NCBI GenBank assembly: GCA_041530395.1
Contig: CP136945.1
Span: forward strand, 1,798,001 to 1,862,000
DNA: 64,000 nucleotides
Reading direction: 5' to 3'
Origin: Thermosynechococcaceae cyanobacterium Okahandja
GTDB taxonomy: Bacteria; Cyanobacteriota; Cyanobacteriia; Thermosynechococcales; Thermosynechococcaceae
Positions 1 through 9,934 of this stretch are shown here, in pieces. The notes under the pieces were generated by a model. It did not search any database, was not told the DNA's origin, and was given only the letters and a program-made list of their open reading frames with translations. Each line of letters starts with the position of its first letter. The first letter of the stretch is position 1. The position numbers were made by a program, and so were the translations under genes.

Positions 1-2
1 AA

Positions 3-362
3 GTGTTTAATTCGTGGTTTTTCTTGGGCAAATTGGGCGGCTTTAATGCCGAGAACCTGCAAGTACAGGAGACAGGCTTAGACTTAAGCCACCTAGAGTA
101 CGATACGGCTCAAGCGGATAGCTCTCTGATGGCGGTCATGCACAATATGGGAGAGTTTGAGTACAACGGCAACTGGGCGCGCTGTTGGTTTGATTTGGGT
201 ACCAGTGATGCCCTTGCCTTGGATGTACTCATCAATGCCCTCACTCAGTTTAGTGAGGATTACGTTCCGATCGCCAACCTTGTGATTGGCGGTGACCATC
301 CTGAGTGGCCGATCGCCACCAGTGAGCAGCGGGAGGTGATTCAGCAGTCGGCGTGGAACTAG
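3..362 (+). CDS. DUF3531 family protein (5' end outside window)
   Basis: The reading frame is open from the window edge, so the true start is probably upstream and the first in-window GTG need not be the initiator. The visible 119 residues contain the acidic and aromatic core with WFDLGTSDALALDVLINAL around residues 62-80, which resembles the DUF3531 family of cyanobacteria and plastids. I see no membrane segment. The stop TAG overlaps the GTG start of rsmB by 10 bases, which suggests translational coupling. The function is unknown; only the family call is supported, and from memory of the family rather than a search. Confidence 0.7.
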   Translation: MFNSWFFLGKLGGFNAENLQVQETGLDLSHLEYDTAQADSSLMAVMHNMGEFEYNGNWARCWFDLGTSDALALDVLINALTQFSEDYVPIANLVIGGDHPEWPIATSEQREVIQQSAWN

Positions 363-1702
363 CGGCGCGGCAAGCGGCGTTCAAGGCTCTCACAGCCATT
401 AGTCAGGGTGCCTATGCCGATGGGGCTCTAGAAAAGGTACTGGCCACCGCTGACCTCCAACGGAGCGATCGCGCCCTTGTGACCGAGTTGGTCTATGGCA
501 CGGTACGGCGGCAGCGCACCCTCGACACACTGATTACCGGATTTTGTCGCCACACGCCACCACTGCCTCTGCGGTTAATTTTGCGGCTAGGACTCTATCA
601 ACTGCGGTATCTGGATCAGGTACCCGCCCATGCGGCGGTAGATACCAGTGTCCGTCTGGCCAAAGCGGTGGGCTTGGCGGGGCTGGCCGCCCTAGTGAAT
701 GGGGTACTGCGGCGCTATGCTCGGGCAATAGAGGATCCGCTGATACCCCTAATTGCGGCACTCCCCCCTGTGGCACAACTGGGTTGTTCCTTTAGTTTTC
801 CCGATGAACTGATTGAGCGTTGGCTAGAGCAACTGAGCCTTGAGGAGTGCCAAGCCCTCTGTGCTTGGCTTAACCGGCCACCGCGGCTGGATCTACGGGT
901 CAATCCACTGCGCAGCGATCGCCCCCACTTAATCCAAGCCTTTGCAGCCGCGGGCTATGACCTGACCCCCATCCCTCACTTACCCCAAGGGCTGACCCTC
1001 GATCACTGTGGCGTGCCCATGGGGGCGTTGCCCCACTACGCCGATGGCTATTGGTCGGTGCAGGATCGGGCGGCGCAGTGGGTGGCTCATTTGCTCGACC
1101 CCCAACCGAATGAAGTGGTGATTGATGCCTGTGCGGCTCCGGGGGGTAAAACCACCCATATTGCCGAGCTAATGCACAATCAAGGGCGGGTCATGGCCTG
1201 CGATCGCACCCTCGGTCGCCTGCGTAAACTGCGCCAGAATCGCGATCGTCTGGGCTTAAGCTGTATTGAAATCTACACCCTCGATAGCGCCACCGCCCAA
1301 GACTTCAACAGTGTAGGCGATCGCGTCCTTTTGGATGTGCCCTGTTCCGGTACCGGCACGCTGCACCGCCATGCGGATGCCCGCTGGCAACCCGTTGCGA
1401 AACGACTAGAGACACTCATTCCCCTACAAGCCCAACTGCTGACCAATGTCTCTCGCTGGGTTAAGCCCAATGGCGTTCTCGTGTATGCCACCTGTAGCCT
1501 AGAGCCAGCAGAAAACGAGGGGCAGATTCAGCACTTCCTACGCCACCATCCGGAATGGTGCATCGACCCACCCCATCCTACATCGCCCCTTGCCCAATGG
1601 GCAGCTCCCCAAGGTTGGATAACGGTGTGGCCGCAGCGTCATGACATGGATGGCTTTTTTATGGTGCGGTTGCGGCGGCGCGATAGCCAAGGATCAGCGT
1701 AA
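353..1702 (+). CDS. rsmB: 16S rRNA (cytosine-967-C5)-methyltransferase RsmB
   Basis: RsmB (Sun/Fmu) methylates C967 of 16S rRNA with S-adenosylmethionine in the cytoplasm. The 449-residue product has the usual two parts. An N-terminal NusB-like helical domain covers about residues 1-140. A Rossmann methyltransferase domain follows, with the SAM-binding motif DACAAPGGKTT at about 258, the motif IV cysteine in DVPCSGTG at about 331 (product release) and the catalytic motif VI cysteine in YATCSLEPAENE at about 381. The GTG start overlaps the upstream stop by 10 bases. Length and both cysteines are normal. The gene converges with and overlaps the CPBP gene by 44 bases on the opposite strand. Confidence 0.95.
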   Translation: MELAARQAAFKALTAISQGAYADGALEKVLATADLQRSDRALVTELVYGTVRRQRTLDTLITGFCRHTPPLPLRLILRLGLYQLRYLDQVPAHAAVDTSVRLAKAVGLAGLAALVNGVLRRYARAIEDPLIPLIAALPPVAQLGCSFSFPDELIERWLEQLSLEECQALCAWLNRPPRLDLRVNPLRSDRPHLIQAFAAAGYDLTPIPHLPQGLTLDHCGVPMGALPHYADGYWSVQDRAAQWVAHLLDPQPNEVVIDACAAPGGKTTHIAELMHNQGRVMACDRTLGRLRKLRQNRDRLGLSCIEIYTLDSATAQDFNSVGDRVLLDVPCSGTGTLHRHADARWQPVAKRLETLIPLQAQLLTNVSRWVKPNGVLVYATCSLEPAENEGQIQHFLRHHPEWCIDPPHPTSPLAQWAAPQGWITVWPQRHDMDGFFMVRLRRRDSQGSA

Positions 1703-2498
1703 CCACGAGTAACATCCCCACCCCCATGACACCCGCAATCGGGTTGCCACTAATGCCCGTCACCCACTCCGGCATTACCCCCGTATAGCTCACTAAGTCC
1801 CCCACCTTCACCCCAAAATAGGCCCAGACCAGCCCCCCATGGAACCCCATGGGAAACCCCAAGCGACGGCCAAAGACCCATTTCCCCAAGCCCAGCGTGA
1901 GACCCAGAACCACTAAGCCAAAAAAGCGCGGCCAAGTGGCGCGGATCACCTCCGGTGGGTGCAGGTAGTGCAGCACCGCAAAAATGATCCCATTGAGACC
2001 GAGGGCAAACCACGGCTGATACTCTAGCTCCAACTCCTGCAGCAGCCAGCCGCGAAACAGCAGTTCCTCGGCAAACCCCACGCCAATGCCGGTGGCCAAG
2101 CCCTCCACCAGTAATATGCCAAATTGATCCGGTGCCCCTTGCCACTGCACCCAACCTAACAGCCCTTCAATGAAGAACAGCAGTGCCACTAGGCCAACCC
2201 CCAGCAGCCAGCCCCAAAGGGCATCGCGGCCAAATCGCCAGCCCCCCTGCAAGCCGTAAAACCCTAGGGGCGATCGCTGCTGATGAACCCGCTGTCCCCA
2301 AACCCTTAGCAGGAAAATAAAAATGAGGTACAGCAGCCCCATATTGACAAAGCTCGCTGTCCCCCCCTCGCCCCAGAAAAAGAAAATTGTCAGACCAATG
2401 GGCAACCAGAGGACGACCAGCGCTAGGGAAAAACTGAAGAGGCGCACCCACAAGGGGCGGCGGATCATGTACCGCCAAACGTTATTCAGCGGGTTCAA
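1659..2498 (-). CDS. CPBP-family intramembrane metalloprotease
   Basis: This is a polytopic membrane protein of about 279 residues with roughly eight hydrophobic segments. It carries the CPBP (Abi/Rce1) signature: EELLFRG for the paired glutamates and arginine, FAVLHYLHP for the second motif and GFHGGLVWA for the third. These residues form the glutamic intramembrane protease site in the Rce1 relatives. The substrate is unknown. It follows clpS on the same strand, and with the first ATG the two overlap by 17 bases; a second ATG at 2468 would remove the overlap. The 3' end overlaps convergent rsmB. Confidence 0.88.
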   Translation of the reverse strand: MNPLNNVWRYMIRRPLWVRLFSFSLALVVLWLPIGLTIFFFWGEGGTASFVNMGLLYLIFIFLLRVWGQRVHQQRSPLGFYGLQGGWRFGRDALWGWLLGVGLVALLFFIEGLLGWVQWQGAPDQFGILLVEGLATGIGVGFAEELLFRGWLLQELELEYQPWFALGLNGIIFAVLHYLHPPEVIRATWPRFFGLVVLGLTLGLGKWVFGRRLGFPMGFHGGLVWAYFGVKVGDLVSYTGVMPEWVTGISGNPIAGVMGVGMLLVVTLILGYRAAATAP

Positions 2499-2763
2499 TG
2501 GTGCTCGTCAGCCCTGCCATTTTCAGGCCTTCACAGTAGAATTCAGCATGTTCAAGGGCACAGGTAATGACCAAGGCAACCCCTGTCATGTGCGCCTCCA
2601 TCATAATGTCCACCGCTTGCGGTTGGGTCAAACTGGGCACCGTTTTCAGCAAAACCTCGACAACGTACTCCATTGAGTTCACATTGTCGTTGTGCAGCAG
2701 CACACGATAGCGGGGTGCCAACTTGCGAACGGTTGCCGGTTTTTCAATGGTTTGTACTGACAT
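2482..2763 (-). CDS. clpS: ATP-dependent Clp protease adaptor ClpS
   Basis: ClpS binds the N-domain of ClpA/ClpC and delivers N-degron substrates to the Clp protease in the cytoplasm. The 93-residue protein shows the ClpS core: RVLLHNDNVNSMEYVVEVL near residues 20-38, where the asparagine/aspartate pair and the Met line the substrate pocket, followed by QAVDIMMEAHMTG and the CALEHAEFYCEGL helix. The length is typical of cyanobacterial ClpS. It probably forms a two-gene unit with the downstream CPBP protease gene, which it overlaps. Confidence 0.95.
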   Translation of the reverse strand: MSVQTIEKPATVRKLAPRYRVLLHNDNVNSMEYVVEVLLKTVPSLTQPQAVDIMMEAHMTGVALVITCALEHAEFYCEGLKMAGLTSTIEPAE

Positions 2764-2847
2764 TGGTTACCATGCCTCCATTCTGGGTGGGCATCAATCG
2801 GTAAATATGCCTAAGATTTTAGCAAATCCTCATCGCTTCATCCGCGG

Positions 2848-4359
2848 TTACTCGGGGCGCAGCAAGGGGAAGGCAATGACATCCCGAATGCTAGGGGAGT
2901 CAGTCAAGAGCATCACTAGGCGATCGATACCAATACCGAGGCCGCCGGTGGGGGGCATCCCGTACTCTAGAGCCGTTAAAAAGTCTTCATCTACGCTATG
3001 GGCTTCCAGATCCCCTGCTGCCTTGCGTGCCGCTTGTGCCTCCAGCCGTTGCCGCTGATCCAGTGGATCCGTCAGTTCCGAAAAACTGTTGGCGTGCTCA
3101 CGCCCGACAATAAATAGCTCAAACCGCTCCACAAGACCCGGTTTGTGGCGATGGGGTTTGGCCAAGGGCGAAATTTCCACCGGATAGTCAAGGACAAATG
3201 TGGGCTGAATGAGCATCGGCTCCACTTTTTGCTCAAATACTTCGTTGAGTACACGGCCTATGGTGTCGCACTGCTCCAGATCCGTGACCCCGACTGCTTG
3301 GGCAGCCGCTTTTGCTGACTCTAGCTCCTCGAACTGAGCAAACTCTAGGCCGGTCACCTTGGCCACCACCTCGTGCATCGTGACCCGCTGCCAAGGGGGG
3401 GTGAGGTCAATGGTTTCCCCTTGATAGGTCAGGGTGAGGGTACCGAGTACCTGCTGCGCCGCCGTCGTAATAATGGCTTCGGTCAAGGCCATCATGTCGG
3501 TGTAGTCGGCGTAGGCTTGATACACCTCAATCGAGGTAAATTCAGGATTATGCTTGGTGGAAATCCCCTCATTACGGAAGATGCGCCCCAGTTCAAAAAC
3601 CTTCTCAAAGCCACCCACAATCAGCCGCTTCAGGTGCAACTCTGTGGCAATCCGCAGATACAGGGGCATCTCTAAGGTGTTGTGATAGGTAATGAACGGG
3701 CGAGCTTCGGCACCCCCCGCTTCCGCTTGCAGGACAGGGGTTTCAATTTCAATAAACCCTTGCTCGTTCAGGTATTGGCGGATGGCGGCAGTCATCAGGG
3801 CACGTTTGCGAAAGGTGTCCCGCACTTGGGGATTCACAATCAGATCCACATAGCGCTGGCGATAGCGTTTTTCCACATCCGTGAGGCCATGCCACTTGTC
3901 GGGTAAGGGCAGCAGTGCTTTGGTGAGCAGGCTATAGCGCTCAACCACTACCGACAGTTCGCCCTTTTCCGTGCGCTTCAGAGTTCCCTCGGCTCCCAGA
4001 ATGTCCCCCACATCCGTCAGCTGCTTGAGGTCAGCAAAGGCGGTCTCCCCCATGGCGGTGCTGATGGTCTGCTTATCCAGATAAAGCTGAATGCTGCCGC
4101 TGTCGTCTTGGAGGGTAAAAAATGCCAGCTTGCCAAACACCCGCCGTGCCATGATCCGGCCTGCCACGCTGACGCGATCGCCCACGCATTCACCAGCGGC
4201 GAGATCGGCGTACTTGTGCTGAAGCATTGCAGCGGTATGGGTTCGTTCCCAGCGGTAGGCGTAGGGGTTCAGCCCCCGCTGCTGGAGTGTGGCGGCTTTT
4301 GCCATCCGCGTTGCCCGAATTTCTGCCCCCGTTGCCCCGACCTCGGCCATAGATGTCAT
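2848..4359 (-). CDS. lysS: Lysyl-tRNA synthetase, class II
   Basis: This enzyme charges tRNA-Lys with lysine. The 503-residue product has an N-terminal OB-fold anticodon-binding domain (about residues 60-170, with [17 protein letters not shown]) and a class II catalytic core. Motif 2 is visible as [13 protein letters not shown] with [11 protein letters not shown], and motif 3 as [14 protein letters not shown] near the C-terminus, followed by the usual [13 protein letters not shown] ending. The length is normal and no residues seem missing. The gene lies 84 bases upstream of clpS on the same strand and is divergent from ppk1, with which it shares an 85-base promoter region. Confidence 0.97.
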   Translation of the reverse strand: MTSMAEVGATGAEIRATRMAKAATLQQRGLNPYAYRWERTHTAAMLQHKYADLAAGECVGDRVSVAGRIMARRVFGKLAFFTLQDDSGSIQLYLDKQTISTAMGETAFADLKQLTDVGDILGAEGTLKRTEKGELSVVVERYSLLTKALLPLPDKWHGLTDVEKRYRQRYVDLIVNPQVRDTFRKRALMTAAIRQYLNEQGFIEIETPVLQAEAGGAEARPFITYHNTLEMPLYLRIATELHLKRLIVGGFEKVFELGRIFRNEGISTKHNPEFTSIEVYQAYADYTDMMALTEAIITTAAQQVLGTLTLTYQGETIDLTPPWQRVTMHEVVAKVTGLEFAQFEELESAKAAAQAVGVTDLEQCDTIGRVLNEVFEQKVEPMLIQPTFVLDYPVEISPLAKPHRHKPGLVERFELFIVGREHANSFSELTDPLDQRQRLEAQAARKAAGDLEAHSVDEDFLTALEYGMPPTGGLGIGIDRLVMLLTDSPSIRDVIAFPLLRPE

Positions 4360-4444
4360 GATGCTCCACGATTAGCAAACCTTAACCTTATCATTGTACG
4401 CTCTGGAAAAAACCAGCAACGGCCAGTAAAGGGGATCGAGTACA

Positions 4445-6715
4445 GTGGATGCTAACGCAACAGAAGAACTGGAACAGACTACACAAACTACTATGACATC
4501 CGCCAAGTCCAGTCGTCGCAAAGCTTCAGACCCCATCGACCTCAACGCGCCCCAGTACTATTTCAACCGTTCCCTAAGCTGGTTGGAGTTTAACAAGCGC
4601 GTGCTGCACGAAGCTTACGATCCGCGGACCCCATTACTGGAGCGGCTGAAGTTCATGGCTATTTTCAGCACCAACCTCGATGAGTTTTTTATGGTGCGGG
4701 TGGCGGGTCTGCAACAGCAGGTAGAAAGTGGCATCCTGCAGGGGGGTGCTGATGGGATGCCGCCTGCGGAGCAGCTACAGGCGGTGCGCCAAGTGCTGAC
4801 GCCCATTGTGACGGAGCAACACCGCTATTTTGATCAAGAGTTGCGATCGCTCCTTGCCAAAGAAGCCATTTTTCTCAAGCGTTTCCCGGAATTAGAGCCC
4901 CAGCAACAAAGCTACCTCAACCATTACTTTCAGGCACAGGTGTTTCCGGTGCTCACCCCCCTCGCGGTGGATCCGGCTCACCCCTTTCCCTACATTTCCA
5001 GCCTAAGCCTCAATTTGGCCGTACTCATTCGAGACCCCGATTCAGGTCAAGAGCGCCTAGCGCGGGTCAAGGTGCCCAATCGCTTCCCCCGCTTTATTCC
5101 CTTACCCGAGCACCTGCATACCTCCCCGGCCCACTGGGTGGGGGTGCCCTTAGAAGAGATTATTGCCCATAATCTCCACACCCTCTTTCCGGGGATGGAC
5201 GTTCAGTCCTATTTTGCCTTTCGCATTACCCGCAGCGCCGACCTAGAACTGGAAACCGATAAGGCGGATGATTTGCTCATTGCCATTGAGCAGGAAATTC
5301 GCAAACGGCGGTTTGGTTCAGTAGTGCGCCTCGAAGTGCAGCAGGGAATGCCGCCGCTGCTCAAGCAAACGCTAATGGAGGAAATGGATCTCGACGAGAT
5401 TGATGTGTATGAACTTGATGGGCTATTGTGCCTCAACGATCTCTTTTCGTTTATGAGCTTGCCACTGCCCCAGTACAAGGATGTGGAGTGGCAGCCGCAG
5501 GTGCCGCCGAGTTTTCAGCGGGTCGATGAGCGGGAATCCTTATTTGACACCAGCAGTGAACTGACAACCTTAGGCACCGACTACTGGGAAGCCACCGCCA
5601 ATGAGCTATTTAGCTTAATTCGCGAGCGGGATCTGGTGGTGCACCACCCCTACCACTCCTTTGCGGCAACGGTGCAGCGGTTTATTACCCTTGCGGCTCA
5701 TGACCCCCAAGTGCTGGCCATTAAAATGACCCTCTACCGCACCTCAGGAGACTCCCCCATTGTCAGCGCCCTGATTAAGGCGGCGGAAAATGGCAAACAG
5801 GTGGCGGTGCTGGTGGAACTGAAGGCGCGCTTTGATGAGGAGAACAACATCCTCTGGGCACGGAAGCTGGAAAAAGTCGGTGTCCATGTGGTCTATGGGG
5901 TGCCCGGTCTCAAGACCCACACCAAAACCGTGTTGGTGGTGCGCCAAGAAGCGGGGCACATTCGCCGTTACGTCCACATTGGCACGGGTAACTACAATCC
6001 CAAAACTGCCGGTCTTTACGAGGATCTAGGCTTGTTCTCCTGCCGTGAAGAGTTAGGCGCAGATTTAACGGAACTGTTTAATGTTTTGACGGGTTACTCG
6101 CGGCAGCGGGACTATCGTCAACTCCTAGTGGCACCGGTCACAATGCGGGAGCGGATGATGGCGCTCATCCAGCGGGAAGCGGAACACTGCCGCAATGGGC
6201 TACCGGGTCGGATCATTGCCAAGATGAATGCCATTACTGATACCCAAGTGATTCGAGCACTGTACGAGGCCTCCCAAGCGGGGGTAGAAATTGATCTGAT
6301 TATTCGTGGCATGTGTTGCCTACGCCCGGGGGTGCCGGGGGTGAGCGATCGCATCCGGGTGATTAGTATTATTGGCCGGTTTTTGGAGCACTCACGCATC
6401 TTCTATTTTGCTAACAATGGTCAGCCAGAGTACTTTATTGGCAGTGCTGACTGGCGATCGCGCAACTTAGATCGGCGGGTGGAGGCCATTACCCCCATTC
6501 TGGAACCCACCATTCAGCAGGAATTGCACCGCTTACTAGAAATTATGCTGGCGGACAATCGCCAAGCGTGGGAACTGCAACCCGATGGCAGCTACCACCA
6601 ACGCCAACCCAACCCGGGTGAGCCGGAGCGGGGCACCCACGCGGTATTGATGGCGCGCACCTTAAAGGAACTGCAAGCCGGCTCTGGGTATCAGGCGGAA
6701 GGGGTGGATTCATAG
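4445..6715 (+). CDS. ppk1: Polyphosphate kinase PPK1
   Basis: PPK1 reversibly transfers the terminal phosphate of ATP to polyphosphate. The protein (about 756 residues) has the PPK1 order: N-terminal domain beginning near YFNRSLSWLEFNKRVLHEAY, a head domain, and two phospholipase-D-like catalytic domains with YHSFAATVQRFI, GLKTHTKTVLVVR (conserved histidine), VHIGTGNYNPKTAGLYEDL and a C-terminal part with IIRGMCCLRPGVPGVS. The GTG at 4445 gives a low-complexity head; ATG 4493 is an alternative that keeps the whole family domain. The 3' end overlaps the convergent ABC transporter gene by 25 bases. Confidence 0.96.
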   Translation: MDANATEELEQTTQTTMTSAKSSRRKASDPIDLNAPQYYFNRSLSWLEFNKRVLHEAYDPRTPLLERLKFMAIFSTNLDEFFMVRVAGLQQQVESGILQGGADGMPPAEQLQAVRQVLTPIVTEQHRYFDQELRSLLAKEAIFLKRFPELEPQQQSYLNHYFQAQVFPVLTPLAVDPAHPFPYISSLSLNLAVLIRDPDSGQERLARVKVPNRFPRFIPLPEHLHTSPAHWVGVPLEEIIAHNLHTLFPGMDVQSYFAFRITRSADLELETDKADDLLIAIEQEIRKRRFGSVVRLEVQQGMPPLLKQTLMEEMDLDEIDVYELDGLLCLNDLFSFMSLPLPQYKDVEWQPQVPPSFQRVDERESLFDTSSELTTLGTDYWEATANELFSLIRERDLVVHHPYHSFAATVQRFITLAAHDPQVLAIKMTLYRTSGDSPIVSALIKAAENGKQVAVLVELKARFDEENNILWARKLEKVGVHVVYGVPGLKTHTKTVLVVRQEAGHIRRYVHIGTGNYNPKTAGLYEDLGLFSCREELGADLTELFNVLTGYSRQRDYRQLLVAPVTMRERMMALIQREAEHCRNGLPGRIIAKMNAITDTQVIRALYEASQAGVEIDLIIRGMCCLRPGVPGVSDRIRVISIIGRFLEHSRIFYFANNGQPEYFIGSADWRSRNLDRRVEAITPILEPTIQQELHRLLEIMLADNRQAWELQPDGSYHQRQPNPGEPERGTHAVLMARTLKELQAGSGYQAEGVDS

Positions 6716-8517
6716 CCTTTGGCCATGGCGCGAAATTCAGGACAGTGCTCTAGTAGCTCCGTATAGGTTCCCATGGCGGCCACCTTGCCATTGGCCATGA
6801 AGTACAGGCGATCGCAATTCATCACGGTACTGAGGCGGTGGGCAATCATGATGATGGTTTTCTCACCACTCAGGGCTTGAATGGCATCCATCACCCCCGC
6901 TTCCGTTTGGTTATCGAGGGCAGCGGTCGCCTCATCCATAATTAGCACCGATGGATTATGGTAGAGGGCACGGGCAATGCCAATCCGCTGCCGTTGTCCC
7001 CCCGAAAGACGCACCCCCCGCTCGCCAACAACCGTATCCAGCCCTTGGGGTAACCCGGCCACAAAACTGGAAAGTTGCGCCGCCTTCACTGCTGCTCGGA
7101 GCGCCGCCTCGTCAATTGCCTCATCCGCAAGGCCAAAAGCAATGTTGCGGCGCAGCGTATCGTCCGACAAATAAATGGTTTGGGGAATATAGCCAATCTG
7201 CTGCTGCCAGTGCCGCAAGTTAGTGTAAATGCTCACCCCATCAACGCAAATATCCCCCTGGGAAGGTTCTAGGAGTCCTAAAATAACATCCACAATCGTC
7301 GTTTTACCGGCTCCAGAAGACCCGACAAAACCAACCATCTCCCCTTGTTTAATCGTTAAGGACACACCATCGAGTGCTGGACGGTGGCTGTTAGGGTAGG
7401 TGTAGTGAATATCAATCAGTTCAAGGCGATCGCCAAAGGGCTGGCCCACCGTCTCCTTCTGGGTTACAACCGATGCCGTAAATCTGCGCGCCTCAAGAAT
7501 ATCGTCATAGACCACATCCACAGCCGCGGAGAAGAAAATAGTATTGTTAAGATTCAGCATTAGGCGACTTGCTGAAGGAAGCAAGCGAAACGCCGCTGCC
7601 GCAAAAAGGGAAATGAGCGGTAACACCTGCGCCATCGAGCCGTGCTGCACCAAGGTCAAGATAATAATCAAAACAATAGCCGTGACGGCAAGGCTTTCAA
7701 AATAGGAACGTGGCAGTTGGTTAGTAAAACCCAAGAAAAAATTTGCTTTTCGATCTTCAATCAAGTTTTCCTCATAGGTATCCAAAAAAACTTGTTCGCG
7801 CCCCAGAATTTTAACTTCCTTGATGCCCCCTAAACCCTGATTAATCGATTGAACAACTTTTTGCTCGTAGTAAACACGTTTGCTGCCAATTTCCCTTAAC
7901 TTTCTGCGAAATACCTTGAAAAACAGGTAGCTTAGAATCGCCAGAGATGTAATAACAATCACAGAGATAAAGGGATTTGTTAAGATGATTACCGTAAAAA
8001 TAGATAGAACAATTAATAACTCTGAGGAAATAATTAATAATGGCAGTAGATACTGATTAAATACATTATTAATTTCTGATTTGGCATTTTGAATGAGCTT
8101 GGCCGTATTATTTTGCAGGTGAAATGTATAGGGTTTAAATAAATAACTGCGGAGTAATAGTACTGAGAATTTCCGCTGCTTTTCATTCAAAAACTTAAAT
8201 TGAATATAATTACTACCGGCAATAAATAAATTTTTGAGGATGTACAACACGGCAAACCCAATGCTGAGCATCAGTAACCATTCGTACTCTTCGCGATCGC
8301 TCAAGGGGAGGCTGCTTTGTCGCCAAAATAGCAGATCGTTTAAGCGTTCTGGCTTTTCAATAATGGCAATGAAAGGGAGAACAAGCCCCACACCGATCGC
8401 CTCCCAAAGGCTGCCGAGCAGCATTAAAAAACCAATGCCTACCAGTTGCGCGCGATCGCCCCGGTCGAGTAATCGCCAAATTTTACCAAGGGAGCGCAGG
8501 GCAGGATGTCTCAACAT
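6691..8517 (-). CDS. ABC exporter, fused permease/ATPase (PglK/HepA-like)
   Basis: This is a half-transporter of 608 residues with an N-terminal six-helix ABC-type-1 membrane domain (about residues 20-340) and a C-terminal nucleotide-binding domain. The ATPase motifs are intact: Walker A GSSGAGKTT, signature LSGGQRQRIGIARAL, Walker B VLIMDEATAALD and the H-loop in IAHRLSTV. Relatives include the lipid-linked-oligosaccharide flippase PglK and cyanobacterial HepA, which acts in envelope polysaccharide formation. It is divergent from the HlyD-cellulose synthase pair, which hints at a role in polysaccharide or glycolipid export, but the substrate is not determinable. The membrane-domain DNA (about 7,840-8,260) is visibly richer in A+T than its surroundings. 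Confidence 0.9.
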   Translation of the reverse strand: MLRHPALRSLGKIWRLLDRGDRAQLVGIGFLMLLGSLWEAIGVGLVLPFIAIIEKPERLNDLLFWRQSSLPLSDREEYEWLLMLSIGFAVLYILKNLFIAGSNYIQFKFLNEKQRKFSVLLLRSYLFKPYTFHLQNNTAKLIQNAKSEINNVFNQYLLPLLIISSELLIVLSIFTVIILTNPFISVIVITSLAILSYLFFKVFRRKLREIGSKRVYYEQKVVQSINQGLGGIKEVKILGREQVFLDTYEENLIEDRKANFFLGFTNQLPRSYFESLAVTAIVLIIILTLVQHGSMAQVLPLISLFAAAAFRLLPSASRLMLNLNNTIFFSAAVDVVYDDILEARRFTASVVTQKETVGQPFGDRLELIDIHYTYPNSHRPALDGVSLTIKQGEMVGFVGSSGAGKTTIVDVILGLLEPSQGDICVDGVSIYTNLRHWQQQIGYIPQTIYLSDDTLRRNIAFGLADEAIDEAALRAAVKAAQLSSFVAGLPQGLDTVVGERGVRLSGGQRQRIGIARALYHNPSVLIMDEATAALDNQTEAGVMDAIQALSGEKTIIMIAHRLSTVMNCDRLYFMANGKVAAMGTYTELLEHCPEFRAMAKGYESTPSA

Positions 8518-8678
8518 TGAGCCAATAGGCCTAACAAAACAACGTACTGATTCTAAGACACCACGAGCCTTAAAACCATGGCACCCCGCAACCGGTACAG
8601 TGAAGTGTCATTGCAGTAACAGCCAAATGCAGCGGAAATGCGCCATCATGGGCACTGAGTGTGGTTCTACTGTTATTT

Positions 8679-9929
8679 ATGCATGTGTCCTCCCCGTCTT
8701 CTGCGCCTGTTAAGCCGCCCCAATCGCACCAGCGTCGCCGCGTCTTCCGGATTGTCCGAATTGGCCTAGGAGTAACCCTCATTGGTTTAGCCGTTTACTT
8801 ACTGTGGTGGCGACAGCGGAATGTTGTCAGCCGTGTGGGGTACCTAAACGGGACAGTCATTAATCTCTACGCGACTATTTCCGGCACCCTGATCCTTGAT
8901 CCACTCCGTCCGGGGGAGGCGCTGGCCGCGGGTACGGAGATCGGCATCATCCGTAACGATCGCAACCCCCAGTTAGAAACCGATCGCCAAAATTTAGAAA
9001 CCCGTTTACAGGTTGCCCTCACCCAGCAGCAAGCCCTCGAACGCAAGCGCGCCAGTCGTCAAGCTCTCATTCAAGACCTCGATCGCTACCAGCAAAGCCA
9101 GCGGTGGCTAGAAATTCGCTACAGCCAAGAGGCGGTGCAGCGTAGCCTTGGCGAACTGCGGCAAGCCCAAGAAGCCCTTGCCATTGCCCGCATTGAAGCA
9201 GACCGCTACAGCAGTTTAGTGGAATCGGGAGCCGTTGCCCGCCAACTGGCCGATGAGGCCGTCTCCCGCGCCCAACAGGCCGCCAAAATTGTCGAGAGCC
9301 GCCAAGCAGAACTACGGCGACACCAAACGGCGCTGCAGGCGGCACGCCAAGGGCTGCAACTGGATGCCTCCCGCACCTTTAGTTTTCCCCAAATTCGGCT
9401 GATTGATTTGCAGCTAGAGCTGGTAGATATCGAAGTGGAGCAGCTTGAGGTTGCAAGCACCATTGCGGAACTGCGGCGAGAAATTGCCAACATTAATCAG
9501 CAGTTGCAGTTGCAACGGCTCGCGGCCATTACCGTGCCCACGTCAAGTGTGGTCTGGTCAGTGATTCACAAAACAGGCTCTTTGGGTATTCCCCTCACAG
9601 CAGGGGATCCCATTCTTGAACTATTGGATTGCGAGGATGTTTGGGCAACGGCGTTAGTGTCCGAGCGGGATAATGCACGGCTGCGGGTAGGGGCACCGGC
9701 CACTGTGCGGCTGCTCGATGGCAGCGATCGCCGCATTACGGGCTACGTGCGCGCCATTCGTGGTGGCCCGGGCAAAGTGGAAGTGGGGCAAAATATTGCC
9801 GTGCCTCCTCCTGACCTAGTGCGCAATGAACTAGCCGTTGATGTGCAACTGGATACCTTACCCCCCGAACTCAGCGCCCAGAATTTTTGTGGGGTGGGTC
9901 AAAGCGTTGAAGTTGTTTTTGGCTCCTGA
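8679..9929 (+). CDS. HlyD-like membrane-fusion protein paired with cellulose synthase
   Basis: The product has about 416 residues: a basic cytoplasmic N-terminus, one membrane helix (IGLGVTLIGLAVYLLWW), a split biotinyl-lipoyl-like domain (TISGTLILDPLRPGEALAAG), a long coiled coil rich in Gln/Ala/Arg at about residues 95-270, and a C-terminal beta-barrel portion. This is the build of periplasmic adaptors of tripartite exporters and of Alg44-like proteins. I chose ATG 8679; a GTG at 8661 is possible. It ends only 5 bases before the cellulose synthase gene, so the two are almost surely co-transcribed and likely work as synthase plus periplasmic conduit. A tripartite cellulose secretion system of this kind has been proposed in Thermosynechococcus. 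Confidence 0.85.
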   Translation: MHVSSPSSAPVKPPQSHQRRRVFRIVRIGLGVTLIGLAVYLLWWRQRNVVSRVGYLNGTVINLYATISGTLILDPLRPGEALAAGTEIGIIRNDRNPQLETDRQNLETRLQVALTQQQALERKRASRQALIQDLDRYQQSQRWLEIRYSQEAVQRSLGELRQAQEALAIARIEADRYSSLVESGAVARQLADEAVSRAQQAAKIVESRQAELRRHQTALQAARQGLQLDASRTFSFPQIRLIDLQLELVDIEVEQLEVASTIAELRREIANINQQLQLQRLAAITVPTSSVVWSVIHKTGSLGIPLTAGDPILELLDCEDVWATALVSERDNARLRVGAPATVRLLDGSDRRITGYVRAIRGGPGKVEVGQNIAVPPPDLVRNELAVDVQLDTLPPELSAQNFCGVGQSVEVVFGS

Positions 9930-9934
9930 AGATA

